Below the pieces are notes generated by a model that saw only the letters and a list, made by a program, of their open reading frames with translations, had not been told where the DNA came from and did no database searches. Source: [Eubacterium] infirmum (GTDB lineage: Bacteria > Bacillota > Clostridia > Peptostreptococcales > Anaerovoracaceae). Taken from it: a DNA stretch of 64,000 nucleotides. Made by a program: the position numbers and the translations under genes. The stretch spans positions 372,001 to 436,000 of the forward strand of contig UGGN01000001.1 of the NCBI GenBank assembly GCA_900450455.1, given 5' to 3'. This document shows positions 17,791-28,136 of the stretch, in pieces (the first letter of the stretch is position 1; every line of letters begins with the position of its first letter).

Positions 17791-18426
17791 ATGGATAGCA
17801 AATACATAAAATCAAATATATTCCCGATTATTGTGGAGGGCTTATTTATATTAGCTTGCTTGTTGTTTCGAGAACATTGTATATATATTAATTTTTTATT
17901 TTATATAGTACTGGCAGTATATTTCAAGCAGAGAAAAGATTTTTCAATCAAAGAATGGTTGAATTCAGTTAGAAAAGGAAGCGCTTTTTGGAAGCAAGTT
18001 CTGATTACAATACTGTTCTGTGCTCTTGCTTTTACATTTACAAACGTCTTGTCTAATATGTTTCCACAGCTTAATAATGGAATGATTAAGTTAAGAGTAA
18101 ATAATTGCTTCAAGCTTATTCTATTTACATTTTCTACAATAATCCTACCTCCAATCGTAGAAGAAAGTTTCTATAGGAAGAATCTCATAGCCTTTAAAAA
18201 TAAAAAAACTCTGGTTTTAACAACACTATTTAGTATGTTCTTTTATGCATTGGAACATGCACTTGCAATTTGGGGAATATTTCTGTGTATGATATGGGCT
18301 TTGCCATTAAGCATTTCCTATATTAAAACTAAGAATATATATGTTACGATGACGGCACATTTCATATGTAACTGTGTTGTAAACGGTATGACGATTGTAA
18401 AGTTATGTTTTTTTCTACTACATTGA
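17791..18426 (+). CDS. CPBP-family intramembrane metalloprotease
   Basis: 211 residues with six or so hydrophobic helices. Motif 1 is E124-E125-S-F-Y-R129, motif 2 is FYALEHAL and motif 3 is HFICN near residue 190, the zinc-site residues of the CPBP (Abi, type II CAAX-protease) superfamily. In Gram-positives such proteins process or give immunity to small peptides, but no bacteriocin gene is visible nearby. It is notably A+T-rich next to rpoB and ends in a terminator. Recent acquisition is likely. Confidence 0.87.
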   Translation: MDSKYIKSNIFPIIVEGLFILACLLFREHCIYINFLFYIVLAVYFKQRKDFSIKEWLNSVRKGSAFWKQVLITILFCALAFTFTNVLSNMFPQLNNGMIKLRVNNCFKLILFTFSTIILPPIVEESFYRKNLIAFKNKKTLVLTTLFSMFFYALEHALAIWGIFLCMIWALPLSISYIKTKNIYVTMTAHFICNCVVNGMTIVKLCFFLLH

Positions 18427-18469
18427 TTAGTAATATATAAATTGCAATACATAAATAATAGATTGTATC

Positions 18470-18522
18470 AAAAAGCACATGATTTTAGGCTGAGAATTTC
18501 CTATGATATGTGCTTTTTGTTC
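18470..18522 (+). terminator. Terminator after the CPBP gene
   Basis: An 11-bp perfect stem, AAAAAGCACAT with ATGTGCTTTTT, around a 27-nt loop. A/T tracts on both sides mean it could work in either direction. Confidence 0.8.
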
Positions 18523-18555
18523 TTGAGCGGTTTTGTATATATGAAGGGAGAAATC

Positions 18556-18579
18556 ATGAAAGTATTTGTCCTGGTGTGA
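18556..18579 (+). other. Seven-codon stub ORF with strong ribosome-binding site
   Basis: GAAGGGAG, 5 nt, then ATG AAA GTA TTT GTC CTG GTG TGA (MKVFVLV). It ends at the edge of the left 27-bp repeat of the IS. It could be a decayed gene start or a leader peptide of the ancestral rpoB leader; nothing decides between them. Confidence 0.35.
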
Positions 18580-18604
18580 TGGAACCGGAGTAACAAGTGG
18601 TTGA
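18578..18604 (+). repeat. Left 27-bp direct repeat flanking the IS
   Basis: Identical to 19650-19676 (begins GATGGAACCGGAG, ends AAGTGGTTGA). Read as a long target-site duplication. Confidence 0.85.
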
Positions 18605-18646
18605 TGTAATGTGATAAGACATATGTTACAGAAATAAATAAAAAAA

Positions 18647-18707
18647 GAGAGGAACTTTGGTACAATAGGTTTTACCACAAACTTTCAAGTACTAAAGGAG
18701 TCCTCTC
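18647..18707 (+). promoter_or_regulatory. Hairpin hiding the transposase ribosome-binding site, with internal -10
   Basis: 18647-18663 (GAGAGGAACTTTGGTAC) is largely complementary to 18689-18707, which contains the SD AAAGGAG (18694-18700) and ends one base before the ATG. A TACAAT (-10 like) at 18661-18666 would start transcripts inside the hairpin loop, leaving the SD free. Transcripts entering from outside would fold and hide it. Similar protective hairpins are known in IS10, IS50 and IS200. Confidence 0.65.
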
Positions 18708-19649
18708 ATGAAAAGTATAACCGAAGAAATGCGTTTCCGCCAGCGTTTATGTGAATATGCGATTAAATATGGTGTAACACGTGCTGCAATGCGATATCAT
18801 ACTAATAGACAGTTTGTCTATCGCCAATTAGAAAAATATAACGGAGATGTCAGAAGCCTAGCACTTAAATCAAGAAGACCCCATAATAGTCCTAACGCTC
18901 ACACAAAAGAAGAACTTGCATTAATATGCAGAATGCTTAAACGTAATGGAGTATATGGGTTGGCGGAGGTTTTTGTCAGATGTAAAGAGAAAGGCTATAC
19001 AAGAAGCTTTGCAAGTATGTGCCGTCAAATACGAAAAAAGGGTTATAGAAAGCCAATAATACATAAAAAGAGTTATTGTAAGTATGAGCACATGGAAGGT
19101 AAATATCCGGGTGATAAGGTTCAAATAGATATAAAGTATGTGCCGGCTGAATGTATACGATTTCCAAGCTACGGAAATAGATACTATCAAATTACAGGAA
19201 TAGATGAATACAGCAGAAAACGAGTACTAAAAATAGTAAAAGAGAAGAGCACATATGAAACATGTAAGTATTTACAGGAATTAGAAAAGAGAATGGGCTT
19301 TCCAATTCGTATGATTCAAGTTGATAATGGCAGTGAATTTGTAAATGATGGTGATCGTACAGAACGAGAAAGTGCATTTGAGAAGGCTGCAAAAGAATTG
19401 AACATGGAATTAAAGAGGATAAGACCATATTCACCTTGGCAAAACGGTAAAGTCGAAAGAAGCCATAGGGAGGATGGAAAGATTCTCTATGGAAGAAAAG
19501 CTTTTACAAGCGAAAAAGATCTAAGAAAACAAGTGTCAAAGCATGAGGCTAGATATAATAAGACAGCAAAGACAGTTCTTGATTTCAAGAGCCCAAACCA
19601 AGTTGTATCGGAATACTTCTCAAAGTGTAACATATGTGTTGACAACTAA
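18708..19649 (+). CDS. DDE transposase of the IS
   Basis: 313 residues. An N-terminal helix-turn-helix region (about residues 8-60, YAIKYGVTRAAMRYHTNRQF) is followed by an rve-type integrase core. Candidate catalytic residues are D141 (QIDIKYV), D206 (QVDNGSEF) and E250 (NGKVERSHRE), with PYSPWQNGKVERSHR typical of IS481-type enzymes. The D-E spacing (43 residues) is longer than the common 35. The frame is intact, so the element may be active. Strongly A-rich codons contrast with rpoB. Confidence 0.9.
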   Translation: MKSITEEMRFRQRLCEYAIKYGVTRAAMRYHTNRQFVYRQLEKYNGDVRSLALKSRRPHNSPNAHTKEELALICRMLKRNGVYGLAEVFVRCKEKGYTRSFASMCRQIRKKGYRKPIIHKKSYCKYEHMEGKYPGDKVQIDIKYVPAECIRFPSYGNRYYQITGIDEYSRKRVLKIVKEKSTYETCKYLQELEKRMGFPIRMIQVDNGSEFVNDGDRTERESAFEKAAKELNMELKRIRPYSPWQNGKVERSHREDGKILYGRKAFTSEKDLRKQVSKHEARYNKTAKTVLDFKSPNQVVSEYFSKCNICVDN

Positions 19650-19676
19650 GATGGAACCGGAGTAACAAGTGGTTGA
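19650..19676 (+). repeat. Right 27-bp direct repeat flanking the IS
   Basis: Second copy of 18578-18604. Its last four bases (TTGA) form part of the -35 box of the rpoB promoter. Confidence 0.85.
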
Positions 19677-19701
19677 CCTATTGATTTTATTGTGATAAAA
19701 T
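19673..19701 (+). promoter_or_regulatory. rpoBC promoter reaching into the IS target duplication
   Basis: TTGACC (19673-19678), 17-bp spacer, TAAAAT (19696-19701) with an extended TGa. Because the target duplication supplies TTGA, the insertion left the promoter intact. It would give rpoBC a promoter separate from rplJL. Confidence 0.8.
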
Positions 19702-19751
19702 AATAGACTGCCACACGAATGTAAACTGTTGAGACGTAAGGAGTGATGAAA

Positions 19752-22700
19752 ATGCCAAAACCTATAGAAGTAGGTAGAAAAGAGCGTATGACCTTCTCTA
19801 AAATTAATGAAGTCAGCGAGATGCCTAACCTCATTGATATTCAGACAAAATCATACAAATGGTTCTTGGATGAAGGATTGAAGGAAGTATTTGAAGACAT
19901 CTCCCCAATTAAAGATTATGCGAATAATCTCGTATTGGAATTCATTGATTATTCCCTAAGTGATCCTCCAAAGTACGAGCAGGAGGAATGCAAGGAGAGA
20001 GATGTAACATACGCAGCACCACTGAAGGTAAGAGTTAGATTGGTAAACAAGGAAACCGGCGAAGTGAAGGAACAAGAAGTCTTCATGGGCGATTTCCCTT
20101 TGATGACCGAAAAAGGTACTTTCATATATAACGGTGCAGAAAGAGTTATCGTAACCCAACTCGTGCGTTCGCCCGGGCCATACTTCAGCGTCGAGACAGA
20201 TAAATCGAATAGAAAGCTATATTCCTCACAGATTATACCTAACAGGGGTGCATGGTTAGAGTATGAAACCGATGCGGTTGAGACCCTTTCTGTTAGAGTT
20301 GACAGAACCCGTAAGCAGCCGCTTACAACATTGCTTAGAGCCTTAGGTATTGCATCAGATAAGGAAATTATTGATATATTCGGTCCTGATGAGAGGCTTC
20401 TCAAGACTCTAGAAAAGGACTCCACAACTGACTATGAGAGCGGACTAAGGGAGATATATAGGAGACTTAGACCTGGTGAGCCACCTACAGTGGATAGTGC
20501 CAAGTCACTTTTGAATTCTCTATTTTTTGATCCTAAGAGATACGACCTCGCTAAGGTCGGAAGATATAAATATAATAAGAAATTAGGCCTTGCAAACAGG
20601 TTGGTTGATGTAACAGTGGCAGAAGATGTAATCGACCCAAGCACAGGTGAGATTTTGGTTGAAAAAGACGGCAAGGTTTCAAGGGCTCTTGCTAAGACAA
20701 TAGAAGATGCAGGTGTGAACTATGTAATGGTTTACGCTATGCATGATGATTCTCATGAGAATGTAACAAAGGTTATAGGTAATAACTTTGTTGATATCAA
20801 GGGATTTATCGATTTTGACGTCACAGAACTTGGCGTAGCTGAGAAGGTTTACTATCCGGTTCTCATGGAAATAATAAACGATAGCGATGACGAAGAGGAA
20901 GTAAAACGTCAGCTTAGACTTCGCAGGGATGAGCTTTCACCTAAAAATATTATCATGGCGGATATCATAGCTTCAGTTAGCTATTTGTTAAACCTAAACT
21001 ATGGTATAGGCGGAACTGATGATATAGATCATCTCGGAAACAGAAGACTTAGAACCGTTGGAGAGCTTCTCCAAAATCAGTTCAGAATTGGTCTTGCGAG
21101 AATGGAGAGAGTTGTCAAGGAAAGAATGACAATTCAGGATCTCGAGCTTGCTACACCTCAGGCTTTGATGAATATTAGACCTGTAACTGCTGCTATTAAG
21201 GAGTTCTTCGGAAGTTCACAGCTTTCGCAGTTTATGGATCAGAATAACCCGCTTGCAGAACTCACGCATAAGAGAAGGCTTTCAGCTCTGGGACCGGGAG
21301 GCCTTTCAAGAGAGAGAGCCGGCTTTGAAGTCAGAGATGTACACCATTCCCACTACGGAAGGATGTGTCCTATAGAGACACCGGAAGGACCTAATATCGG
21401 ACTTATAGGTTCTCTAACGACATATGGAATCATAAATGAGTACGGTTTTATTGAGACTCCATATAGAGTTGTAAAGAAGGGCGAAGGAATCGTAACTGAG
21501 GAAATCAGATATATAGATGCTGATGATGAGGAGCTGATGATTGTGGCTCAGGCTAATGAGCCTCTTGACGAAAACGGCAGATTTATAAATGCAAAGGTTG
21601 CAGCAAGAGGTAATGGCGGCGAAATCGCGATGTTCCCAAGAGAAGTTGTCGATATGATGGACGTATCACCTAAGCAGGTAGTTTCAGTAGCTACGGCTAT
21701 GATTCCGTTCCTGGAAAACGATGATGCTAACCGTGCTTTGATGGGATCAAACATGCAGCGTCAGGCTGTTCCGCTTCTTGTTACGGAGGCGCCGTTCGTC
21801 GGTACCGGAATGGAATATAAGGCGGCAAAAGACTCAGGCGTTGTTTCACTTGCTAAGCATGCCGGAACGATTGAGTTTGTTGACGCTGACGAAATTCGTA
21901 TCAGAAGAGATGACAACAATGAGCTGGATGAATACAGACTACTCAAGTTTAAGCGTTCAAATCAAGGCACATGTATTAACCAAAGACCTATTGTAAGCCA
22001 TGGTGAACATGTTGATGAAGGCGAGGTAATCGCAGACGGACCATCGACAGACATGGGCGAGATTGCTCTGGGTAAGAATCTTTTGATTGGCTTCATGACT
22101 TGGGAAGGATATAACTACGAGGATGCTATTATCCTTAACGAGAGACTTCTCATGGACGATGTTTTGACATCACTACACATCGTTGAATATGAGTTAGAGG
22201 CGAGAGATACTAAGCTCGGACCTGAAGAGATTACAAGAGATATACCTAATGTCGGTGAAGATGCACTTAAGGATCTGGACGAGGATGGAGTTATTCGCAT
22301 AGGTGCTGAGGTAAATGCTACAGATATTCTGGTTGGTAAGGTTACACCTAAGGGCGAAAACGACCTGAGCGCTGAAGAGAGACTTTTAAGAGCCATCTTT
22401 GGCGAGAAGGCTAGAGAGGTAAGAGATACTTCTCTAAAGGTTCCACATGGTGAAACCGGTATAGTCGTCGATGTAAAGAGATTTACAAGAGAAAACGGCG
22501 ATGAACTGAATCCTGGAGTGAATAAGCTCATAAGGGTTTATATCGCAACAAAGAGAAAAATCAATGTTGGAGATAAGATGGCCGGTCGTCACGGTAACAA
22601 GGGTGTCATCTCAAGAATCCTGCCGGAAGAGGATATGCCGTTCATGGAGAATGGTAACAGCCTTCAGGTAATGCTCAATCCTTTGGGTGTACCTTCCCGA

Positions 22701-23435
22701 ATGAATGTAGGACAGGTACTTGAGGTTCACCTCGGTCTTGCAGCAAAGACTAAGGGCTGGTATATAGCAACGCCTGTTTTTGATGGAGCATCTGAGAAAG
22801 ATATTCGTGAGTTGCTCGTTGACTGTGGATACTCCGAGACCGGAAAGCTGAAACTCAGAGACGGTAGAACAGGTGAATACTTTGATAATGCAGTAACTGT
22901 AGGATACATGTACATGCTGAAACTTCACCATCTCGTTGATGATAAGATTCACGCAAGAAGTACGGGTCCTTACTCGCTCGTTACACAGCAGCCTCTGGGT
23001 GGTAAAGCTCAGTTTGGCGGACAGCGTTTCGGAGAGATGGAAGTTTGGGCGCTGGAAGCATACGGCGCAGCATATACACTTCAAGAAATTCTTACTGTTA
23101 AGTCCGACGATATATTCGGAAGAGTACAGACTTATGAGTCAATCGTTAAGGGCGAGAATATTCCTGAACCGGGAATCCCTGAGTCCTTTAAGGTTCTCAT
23201 CAAGGAAATGCAGTCACTTGCTCTAGATGTAAGAGTTCTCGACGAAGATAACAAGGAATTGGAACTCAGGGAGTTCTCAGAGTACGAAGGACCTTCGGGG
23301 ATCGACAGCATAATGGATGTTGATAATCGCCTTGAGAATGAGCAGGAGCTATATTCTAAGGGATTCGGATTGAGCGAAGAAGGTCAAGAAGAGAGTGAAG
23401 AGGATTCAGCTGACCAATCAGATATAGAAATATAA
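19752..23435 (+). CDS. rpoB: DNA-directed RNA polymerase subunit beta
   Basis: 1227 residues counting from the ATG at 19752, which has AAGGAG (19738-19743) 8 nt upstream; upstream GTG and ATG codons in frame are too close to that site. Conserved blocks run from [10 protein letters not shown] through the rifampicin region ([20 protein letters not shown], with wild-type-like D, H and R positions) to the C-terminal [22 protein letters not shown]. The tail is acidic ([14 protein letters not shown]). Here it is separated from rplJL by inserted genes. rpoC follows after 17 bp. Confidence 0.98.
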   Translation: MPKPIEVGRKERMTFSKINEVSEMPNLIDIQTKSYKWFLDEGLKEVFEDISPIKDYANNLVLEFIDYSLSDPPKYEQEECKERDVTYAAPLKVRVRLVNKETGEVKEQEVFMGDFPLMTEKGTFIYNGAERVIVTQLVRSPGPYFSVETDKSNRKLYSSQIIPNRGAWLEYETDAVETLSVRVDRTRKQPLTTLLRALGIASDKEIIDIFGPDERLLKTLEKDSTTDYESGLREIYRRLRPGEPPTVDSAKSLLNSLFFDPKRYDLAKVGRYKYNKKLGLANRLVDVTVAEDVIDPSTGEILVEKDGKVSRALAKTIEDAGVNYVMVYAMHDDSHENVTKVIGNNFVDIKGFIDFDVTELGVAEKVYYPVLMEIINDSDDEEEVKRQLRLRRDELSPKNIIMADIIASVSYLLNLNYGIGGTDDIDHLGNRRLRTVGELLQNQFRIGLARMERVVKERMTIQDLELATPQALMNIRPVTAAIKEFFGSSQLSQFMDQNNPLAELTHKRRLSALGPGGLSRERAGFEVRDVHHSHYGRMCPIETPEGPNIGLIGSLTTYGIINEYGFIETPYRVVKKGEGIVTEEIRYIDADDEELMIVAQANEPLDENGRFINAKVAARGNGGEIAMFPREVVDMMDVSPKQVVSVATAMIPFLENDDANRALMGSNMQRQAVPLLVTEAPFVGTGMEYKAAKDSGVVSLAKHAGTIEFVDADEIRIRRDDNNELDEYRLLKFKRSNQGTCINQRPIVSHGEHVDEGEVIADGPSTDMGEIALGKNLLIGFMTWEGYNYEDAIILNERLLMDDVLTSLHIVEYELEARDTKLGPEEITRDIPNVGEDALKDLDEDGVIRIGAEVNATDILVGKVTPKGENDLSAEERLLRAIFGEKAREVRDTSLKVPHGETGIVVDVKRFTRENGDELNPGVNKLIRVYIATKRKINVGDKMAGRHGNKGVISRILPEEDMPFMENGNSLQVMLNPLGVPSRMNVGQVLEVHLGLAAKTKGWYIATPVFDGASEKDIRELLVDCGYSETGKLKLRDGRTGEYFDNAVTVGYMYMLKLHHLVDDKIHARSTGPYSLVTQQPLGGKAQFGGQRFGEMEVWALEAYGAAYTLQEILTVKSDDIFGRVQTYESIVKGENIPEPGIPESFKVLIKEMQSLALDVRVLDEDNKELELREFSEYEGPSGIDSIMDVDNRLENEQELYSKGFGLSEEGQEESEEDSADQSDIEI

Positions 23436-23452
23436 GAAAGGGGCGCAGAGCT

Positions 23453-26400
23453 TTGACAGAAGTATCAAATAAGAAACCGAATAATTATGAATTAAATCAT
23501 TTTGATTCGCTGCAGATTAAGCTTGCTTCAACAGATAAGATTTTGGAGTGGTCGCACGGTGAGGTAACAAAGCCTGAGACAATAAACTACAGAACTCTAA
23601 AACCTGAACGCGATGGCCTCTTTTGTGAACGCATCTTCGGACCTATGAAGGACTGGGAGTGCCACTGTGGTAAATACAAGAGAATCAGATATAAGGGTAT
23701 AGTCTGCGACCGTTGCGGCGTAGAGGTTACAAAAGCCAAGGTAAGAAGAGAGAGAATGGGACATATTGCACTTGCTGCTCCTGTTTCTCATATCTGGTAT
23801 TTTAAAGGTATACCTTCAAGAATGGGTCTTGTCCTGGACATTACACCAAGAAATCTTGAAAAGGTGCTATACTTTGCAGCTTACATAGTAACTGACCCGG
23901 GAGATACATCTTTAGCATACAAAGAAATACTTTCAGAAATCGAGTATCGCGAGGCGAAGGAACAATTTGGAGACAGATTTAAGGCAGCTATGGGTGCCGA
24001 GGCTGTTAGAACGCTTCTTCAGAATATAGATATTGAAGAGCTTTCAGCAGATTTACGCGAAAAGCTTCAGGATGCTACAGGACAAAAGAAAATTCGTATA
24101 GTTAGACGTCTTGAAGTTGTAGAAGCACTTAGACTTTCGGACAATAAACCTGAGTGGATGATTATGGAGGTTATTCCTGTAATTCCACCGGATTTACGTC
24201 CTATGGTACAGCTCGACGGCGGCAGATTTGCAACATCAGACTTGAATGACCTTTACAGAAGAGTAATCAACAGAAATAATCGTCTAAAGAGGCTTCTTGA
24301 ACTCGGTGCACCTGATATCATCGTCAGAAACGAGAAGAGAATGCTTCAGGAGGCAGTGGACTCACTAATAGATAACGGACGACGTGGAAGACCTGTTACG
24401 GGTCCCGGATCGAGAGCACTTAAGTCATTATCTGATATGCTCAAAGGTAAACAGGGACGTTTCCGTCAGAACTTGCTCGGAAAGCGTGTAGACTATTCAG
24501 GCCGTTCGGTAATTGTTGTAGGACCGGAGCTGAAGTTTTACCAGTGCGGACTTCCAAAGAAGATGGCACTTGAGCTCTTCAAACCTTTCATAATGAAAGA
24601 ACTCGTAGCTCAGGGATATGCACACAATATCAAAAATGCAAAGAAACTCGTAGAGAAGGTTAAGCCGGAAGTTTGGGATGTTCTCGAAGAGGTTATAAAA
24701 GAGCATCCGGTAATGCTCAACCGTGCACCTACCCTACACAGACTGGGCATCCAGGCATTTGAGCCCGTATTGGTAGAGGGTAAAGCAATCAAACTTCATC
24801 CGCTCGTTTGTACGCCATTCAACGCAGACTTCGATGGAGATCAGATGGCTGTTCATGTACCGCTATCTGTAGAAGCTCAGGCTGAGGCGAGATTCCTAAT
24901 GCTGTCAGTAAATAACATCCTGGCACCAAAGGACGGATCGCCTATTACAGCACCTACACAGGATATGATTCTAGGTGCATACTACTTGACATATCCGGGC
25001 ACGGCTCGCAAGGTAGAGACCGTAAACGGTAAGAAACGCACTGTCTACGCTATGGATGAGTTTACAGATGTTAAGCTCTCTGAGGCGAATAAGGAAGCCG
25101 GATTTGAAAGAATTCCGGAAAAGGGTGACGGCAAAGTCTTTACAGATATGGATGAGATGATCATGGCATATCAGGACGGAATAGTAAACATTCACGCGAA
25201 AGTAAAGGTTAGAATGTTTAATGGACCTGATGATGTTCGTGGCGGACTCGTAGAGTCAACAGTAGGAAGATTCATATATAATCAGGGACTTCCACAGGAT
25301 CTGGGATACATAGACAGAAGCAAGGATCCATATTCGCTGGAAGTAAACTTCCTTTGTGGAAAGAAGAAACTTGGCGAAATCATCGACAAGTGTTTCAAGG
25401 TTCATGCAAACACAGGAACGGTTTTGATGCTTGACTACATCAAGTCTATGGGATACAAGTACTCAACAAAGGCTGCTGTTTCAATCGGTATCGATGATAT
25501 GAAGATTCCCGACAGCAAGTGGGAAATTATCGAGGCTGCTCAGCAGGAAGTTGACAAGTACGAGAAGGCATATAGGGCAGGTCTTGTATCAAACGCAGAG
25601 AGATACGAGCAGATTATCAGAATCTGGAACAAGACGACAGACGATGTTGCAGATGCTTTGATGGATTCGCTCGAGCCTGCAAACAACCTGAACATCATGG
25701 CTACATCAGGAGCTAGAGGTAGTAAAAACCAGATTAGACAGATCGGCGGTATGCGTGGACTTATGGCGAATGCTACAGGACACACGGTAGAGATTCCTAT
25801 CAAAGCTAACTTCCGTGAGGGACTGTCGGTACTCGAGTACTTCATTTCTTCAAATGGTGCTCGTAAGGGTCTTGCCGATACAGCTCTCCGTACGGCTGAC
25901 TCAGGTTACCTAACAAGAAGACTTGTAGACGTTTCACACAACGTAATTGTAAGAGATATAGATTGCGGAAGCACCGAGGGTGTCGAAGTAAGAGCATTTG
26001 TAGACGGTAAAGAAATCATCGAGCCGCTAAACCAGAGAATTGCAGGAAGAACAGCACTAAACGACATAGTTGACCCAAGAGATGGACGTGTAATCGTTAA
26101 GGCTAATGAGGAAATCACCGACGAACAGTCACTTGAGGTAGTTGAGGCAGGCATTGAAGCTGTAACAATCAGATCAGCGATGACATGTAACAGCAAGTCA
26201 GGTATCTGTGCAAAGTGTTACGGAAGAAACCTTGCGACAGGCGAACATGTTAACATCGGTGAGTCCATCGGAATTATTGCTGCGCAGTCCATCGGTGAGC
26301 CTGGTACACAGCTTACAATGAGAACATTCCATACAGGTGGTGTAGCGGGATCCGATATCACACACGGTCTTCCAAGAGTAGAGGAACTCTTCGAGGCGAG

Positions 26401-27337
26401 AAAGCCAAAGGGACTTGCAGAAATCTGCGAGGAAGATGGTGTGGTTCACGAAATCAAAGCGAGAACGGATAACAAAACAGAGGTTATCGTTCGCAATAAA
26501 GAGACAGGCGACAAGACCTACATAGTTCCTTACGGAGCACGCCTTGCAGTAAAGCTTGGTGACGAGGTAAAGAAAGGCGGAAACATCACAAGCGGTCCAC
26601 TAAATCCACACGATATAATGAGGCTGAACGGAGTAGAAGGTGTATATCAGTATCTCCTAAAGGAAGTTCAACGTGTTTATAAGAACCAGGGTGTAGACAT
26701 CAACGATAAGCACATCGAGATTATCGCCAGCCAGATGCTATCAAAGTTCAAGATTGAGGATCCGGGTGATACAGATCTTCTTCCGGGCAGCATGTATACT
26801 AAGTTGGAGCTTGCTGAGGCTAACAGCATAGCTGAGGCTGAAGGTAAGACACCGGCCAGTGGAAAGCGCGTACTGCTTGGAATTACAAAAGCGTCGCTTG
26901 CAACGAACTCATTCTTGTCAGCGGCCTCATTCCAGGAGACAACGAGAGTGCTCACTGATGCCGCTATCAAAGGAAAGAACGACAAGTTACTCGGACTCAA
27001 GGAAAATGTTATCATCGGTAAACTCATACCTGCAGGCACGGGAATGAAGAAGTACCGTAACATAAACCTTGATTACGGTGAGCGTCAGGCTGATATAGAC
27101 GAATATCTAAGCGAGGTTGAAGCTCAGAGAGAAGCTGAGAGAAGAGCTCGTGAGGAAGAAAAAAGTGTTCAGCAGATTAGACCACAGAGCGATGTGGAAC
27201 CGATCTTCGAAGAGATAGAGGAAGATGAGAGTATATCGGTAAACGAATATATATCAAATCTAGAGGATATAGAAATCGGAGAAATAGCAAGTGAAACGAA
27301 TTCCGAAGAACAGGTAGAAACACCTGAGGAAGAATAG
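23453..27337 (+). CDS. rpoC: DNA-directed RNA polymerase subunit beta'
   Basis: 1294 residues from a TTG start ([20 protein letters not shown]) with GAAAGGGG upstream; no in-frame ATG precedes the conserved zinc finger. Zinc ligands are in [20 protein letters not shown], the catalytic Mg site is [12 protein letters not shown], and the second zinc site is [13 protein letters not shown]. The bridge/trigger helix region FTP-type block and GEAVGIIAAQS-equivalent ([19 protein letters not shown]) are present. The last 80 residues are charged and acidic, beyond the conserved core. It pairs with rpoB upstream. Confidence 0.98.
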   Translation: MTEVSNKKPNNYELNHFDSLQIKLASTDKILEWSHGEVTKPETINYRTLKPERDGLFCERIFGPMKDWECHCGKYKRIRYKGIVCDRCGVEVTKAKVRRERMGHIALAAPVSHIWYFKGIPSRMGLVLDITPRNLEKVLYFAAYIVTDPGDTSLAYKEILSEIEYREAKEQFGDRFKAAMGAEAVRTLLQNIDIEELSADLREKLQDATGQKKIRIVRRLEVVEALRLSDNKPEWMIMEVIPVIPPDLRPMVQLDGGRFATSDLNDLYRRVINRNNRLKRLLELGAPDIIVRNEKRMLQEAVDSLIDNGRRGRPVTGPGSRALKSLSDMLKGKQGRFRQNLLGKRVDYSGRSVIVVGPELKFYQCGLPKKMALELFKPFIMKELVAQGYAHNIKNAKKLVEKVKPEVWDVLEEVIKEHPVMLNRAPTLHRLGIQAFEPVLVEGKAIKLHPLVCTPFNADFDGDQMAVHVPLSVEAQAEARFLMLSVNNILAPKDGSPITAPTQDMILGAYYLTYPGTARKVETVNGKKRTVYAMDEFTDVKLSEANKEAGFERIPEKGDGKVFTDMDEMIMAYQDGIVNIHAKVKVRMFNGPDDVRGGLVESTVGRFIYNQGLPQDLGYIDRSKDPYSLEVNFLCGKKKLGEIIDKCFKVHANTGTVLMLDYIKSMGYKYSTKAAVSIGIDDMKIPDSKWEIIEAAQQEVDKYEKAYRAGLVSNAERYEQIIRIWNKTTDDVADALMDSLEPANNLNIMATSGARGSKNQIRQIGGMRGLMANATGHTVEIPIKANFREGLSVLEYFISSNGARKGLADTALRTADSGYLTRRLVDVSHNVIVRDIDCGSTEGVEVRAFVDGKEIIEPLNQRIAGRTALNDIVDPRDGRVIVKANEEITDEQSLEVVEAGIEAVTIRSAMTCNSKSGICAKCYGRNLATGEHVNIGESIGIIAAQSIGEPGTQLTMRTFHTGGVAGSDITHGLPRVEELFEARKPKGLAEICEEDGVVHEIKARTDNKTEVIVRNKETGDKTYIVPYGARLAVKLGDEVKKGGNITSGPLNPHDIMRLNGVEGVYQYLLKEVQRVYKNQGVDINDKHIEIIASQMLSKFKIEDPGDTDLLPGSMYTKLELAEANSIAEAEGKTPASGKRVLLGITKASLATNSFLSAASFQETTRVLTDAAIKGKNDKLLGLKENVIIGKLIPAGTGMKKYRNINLDYGERQADIDEYLSEVEAQREAERRAREEEKSVQQIRPQSDVEPIFEEIEEDESISVNEYISNLEDIEIGEIASETNSEEQVETPEEE

Positions 27338-27346
27338 TTTCATGGC

Positions 27347-27375
27347 TTGCATACCAAAAAAATTTATGGTAAAAT
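27347..27375 (+). promoter_or_regulatory. Promoter for rpsL
   Basis: TTGCAT, 17-bp spacer, TAAAAT with extended TGg. It lies between rpoC and rpsL, about 85 bp before rpsL. Confidence 0.65.
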
Positions 27376-27390
27376 AAGGTTTGGTTTTCA

Positions 27391-27426
27391 CTAAACTGGC
27401 CCTGATGTTCATGAGGGTCAGTTTAG
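27391..27426 (+). promoter_or_regulatory. Leader hairpin upstream of rpsL
   Basis: CTAAACTGGCCCT pairs with AGGGTCAGTTTAG (13 bp, one G.T) around a 10-nt loop. The following bases (CTGTAAAT) are not a T-run. It starts about 9 nt after the expected transcription start, so it caps the rpsL mRNA; a stabilising or r-protein binding role is inferred. Confidence 0.6.
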
Positions 27427-27459
27427 CTGTAAATAATATATCAAGGAAAGGAGAAATCA

Positions 27460-27876
27460 ATGCCTACAATCAATCAATTAGTACGTCAGGGCAGAACAAG
27501 TGCTGTAAAGAAATCTACTGCACCGGCTCTCGGAAAGGGTATGAACGCTCTTAAGAGAACAGCAACAGATACTCATTCACCACAGAAGAGAGGCGTTTGC
27601 ACATCGGTTAAGACAGTAACACCTAAGAAGCCTAATTCAGCGCTTAGAAAAGTTGCCAGAGTACGTCTAACTAACGGTATTGAGGTAACAGCGTACATCC
27701 CTGGAATCGGACATAACCTCCAGGAGCACAGTGTAGTGCTCATCAGAGGCGGAAGAGTCAAGGATCTCCCTGGTGTAAGATATCACATCATCAGAGGAAC
27801 ACTCGACACAGCCGGAGTTAACGAAAGAGGACAGGCTCGTTCAAAGTACGGTGCCAAGAAACCAAAGAAAAAGTAA
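27460..27876 (+). CDS. rpsL: 30S ribosomal protein S12
   Basis: 138 residues, with [17 protein letters not shown] and [17 protein letters not shown], the decoding-centre loops. The lysines at which streptomycin-resistance substitutions occur (in PKKPNS and RVKDLPG) are the usual wild-type Lys. GAAAGGAG precedes the ATG. The ribosomal L7Ae-like gene often found between rpoC and rpsL in Firmicutes is absent. Confidence 0.97.
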   Translation: MPTINQLVRQGRTSAVKKSTAPALGKGMNALKRTATDTHSPQKRGVCTSVKTVTPKKPNSALRKVARVRLTNGIEVTAYIPGIGHNLQEHSVVLIRGGRVKDLPGVRYHIIRGTLDTAGVNERGQARSKYGAKKPKKK

Positions 27877-28136
27877 GTAAATTATTGATTCAAGCAATCG
27901 GGAACTAGCCCTTGATATATTATATATTGGGCGCCACGGCAAATAGCATTTAGCAAATTTTGTCGAGTACCCCCGGACAGACTGAATGATCACAAGATTG
28001 CCGGGTCATCCAGAGTAATCGACCAGAGCGCTTGAGCTTTGAGTATCGGTGAAGCGAAGTCGTGCAATTAGTAGCATACCGCGAATGTGACAGCGGAGAT
28101 TACACTTTGATGTCAACAAGCGAGGGAGGAAGAGAA
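27877..28136 (+). other. Structured 260-bp gap between rpsL and rpsG
   Basis: No gene is visible. Several complementary segments exist: GCCC-ATATA with TATAT-GGGC (about 27908-27932), CCCGG (about 27972) with CCGGG (about 28001), and CGCTT with AAGCG near 28030-28057, plus CCGC-GCGG near 28079. Such density just before rpsG suggests an autoregulatory leader; S7 is a known regulator of its own operon in other bacteria. The fold was judged by eye. Confidence 0.35.

Larger units (their letters stand above)
18605..19649 (+). mobile_element. Compact insertion sequence, IS481/IS1202-like (1045 bp)
   Basis: The element lies exactly between two 27-bp direct repeats. Imperfect 24-bp inverted ends (18607-18630 and 19626-19649, 18 of 24 matching) share the core ACATATGTTACA. 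It carries one transposase gene whose stop codon TAA forms the last three bases of the right end. Most IS families duplicate 2-15 bp of target; a duplication near 27 bp is known for IS1202-type elements. It inserted just upstream of the rpoB promoter. The 27-bp repeat could alternatively be 25 bp with a 2-base coincidence. Confidence 0.85.

Noticed and set aside
18427-19742. Composite transposon carrying the CPBP gene
   Set aside because: Only one IS copy is present; the CPBP gene lies outside the flanking repeats.
28062-28136. Extension of rpsG to the ATG at 28062
   Set aside because: Gives 25 extra residues unlike S7, while GTG 28137 has a good SD and exact family length.
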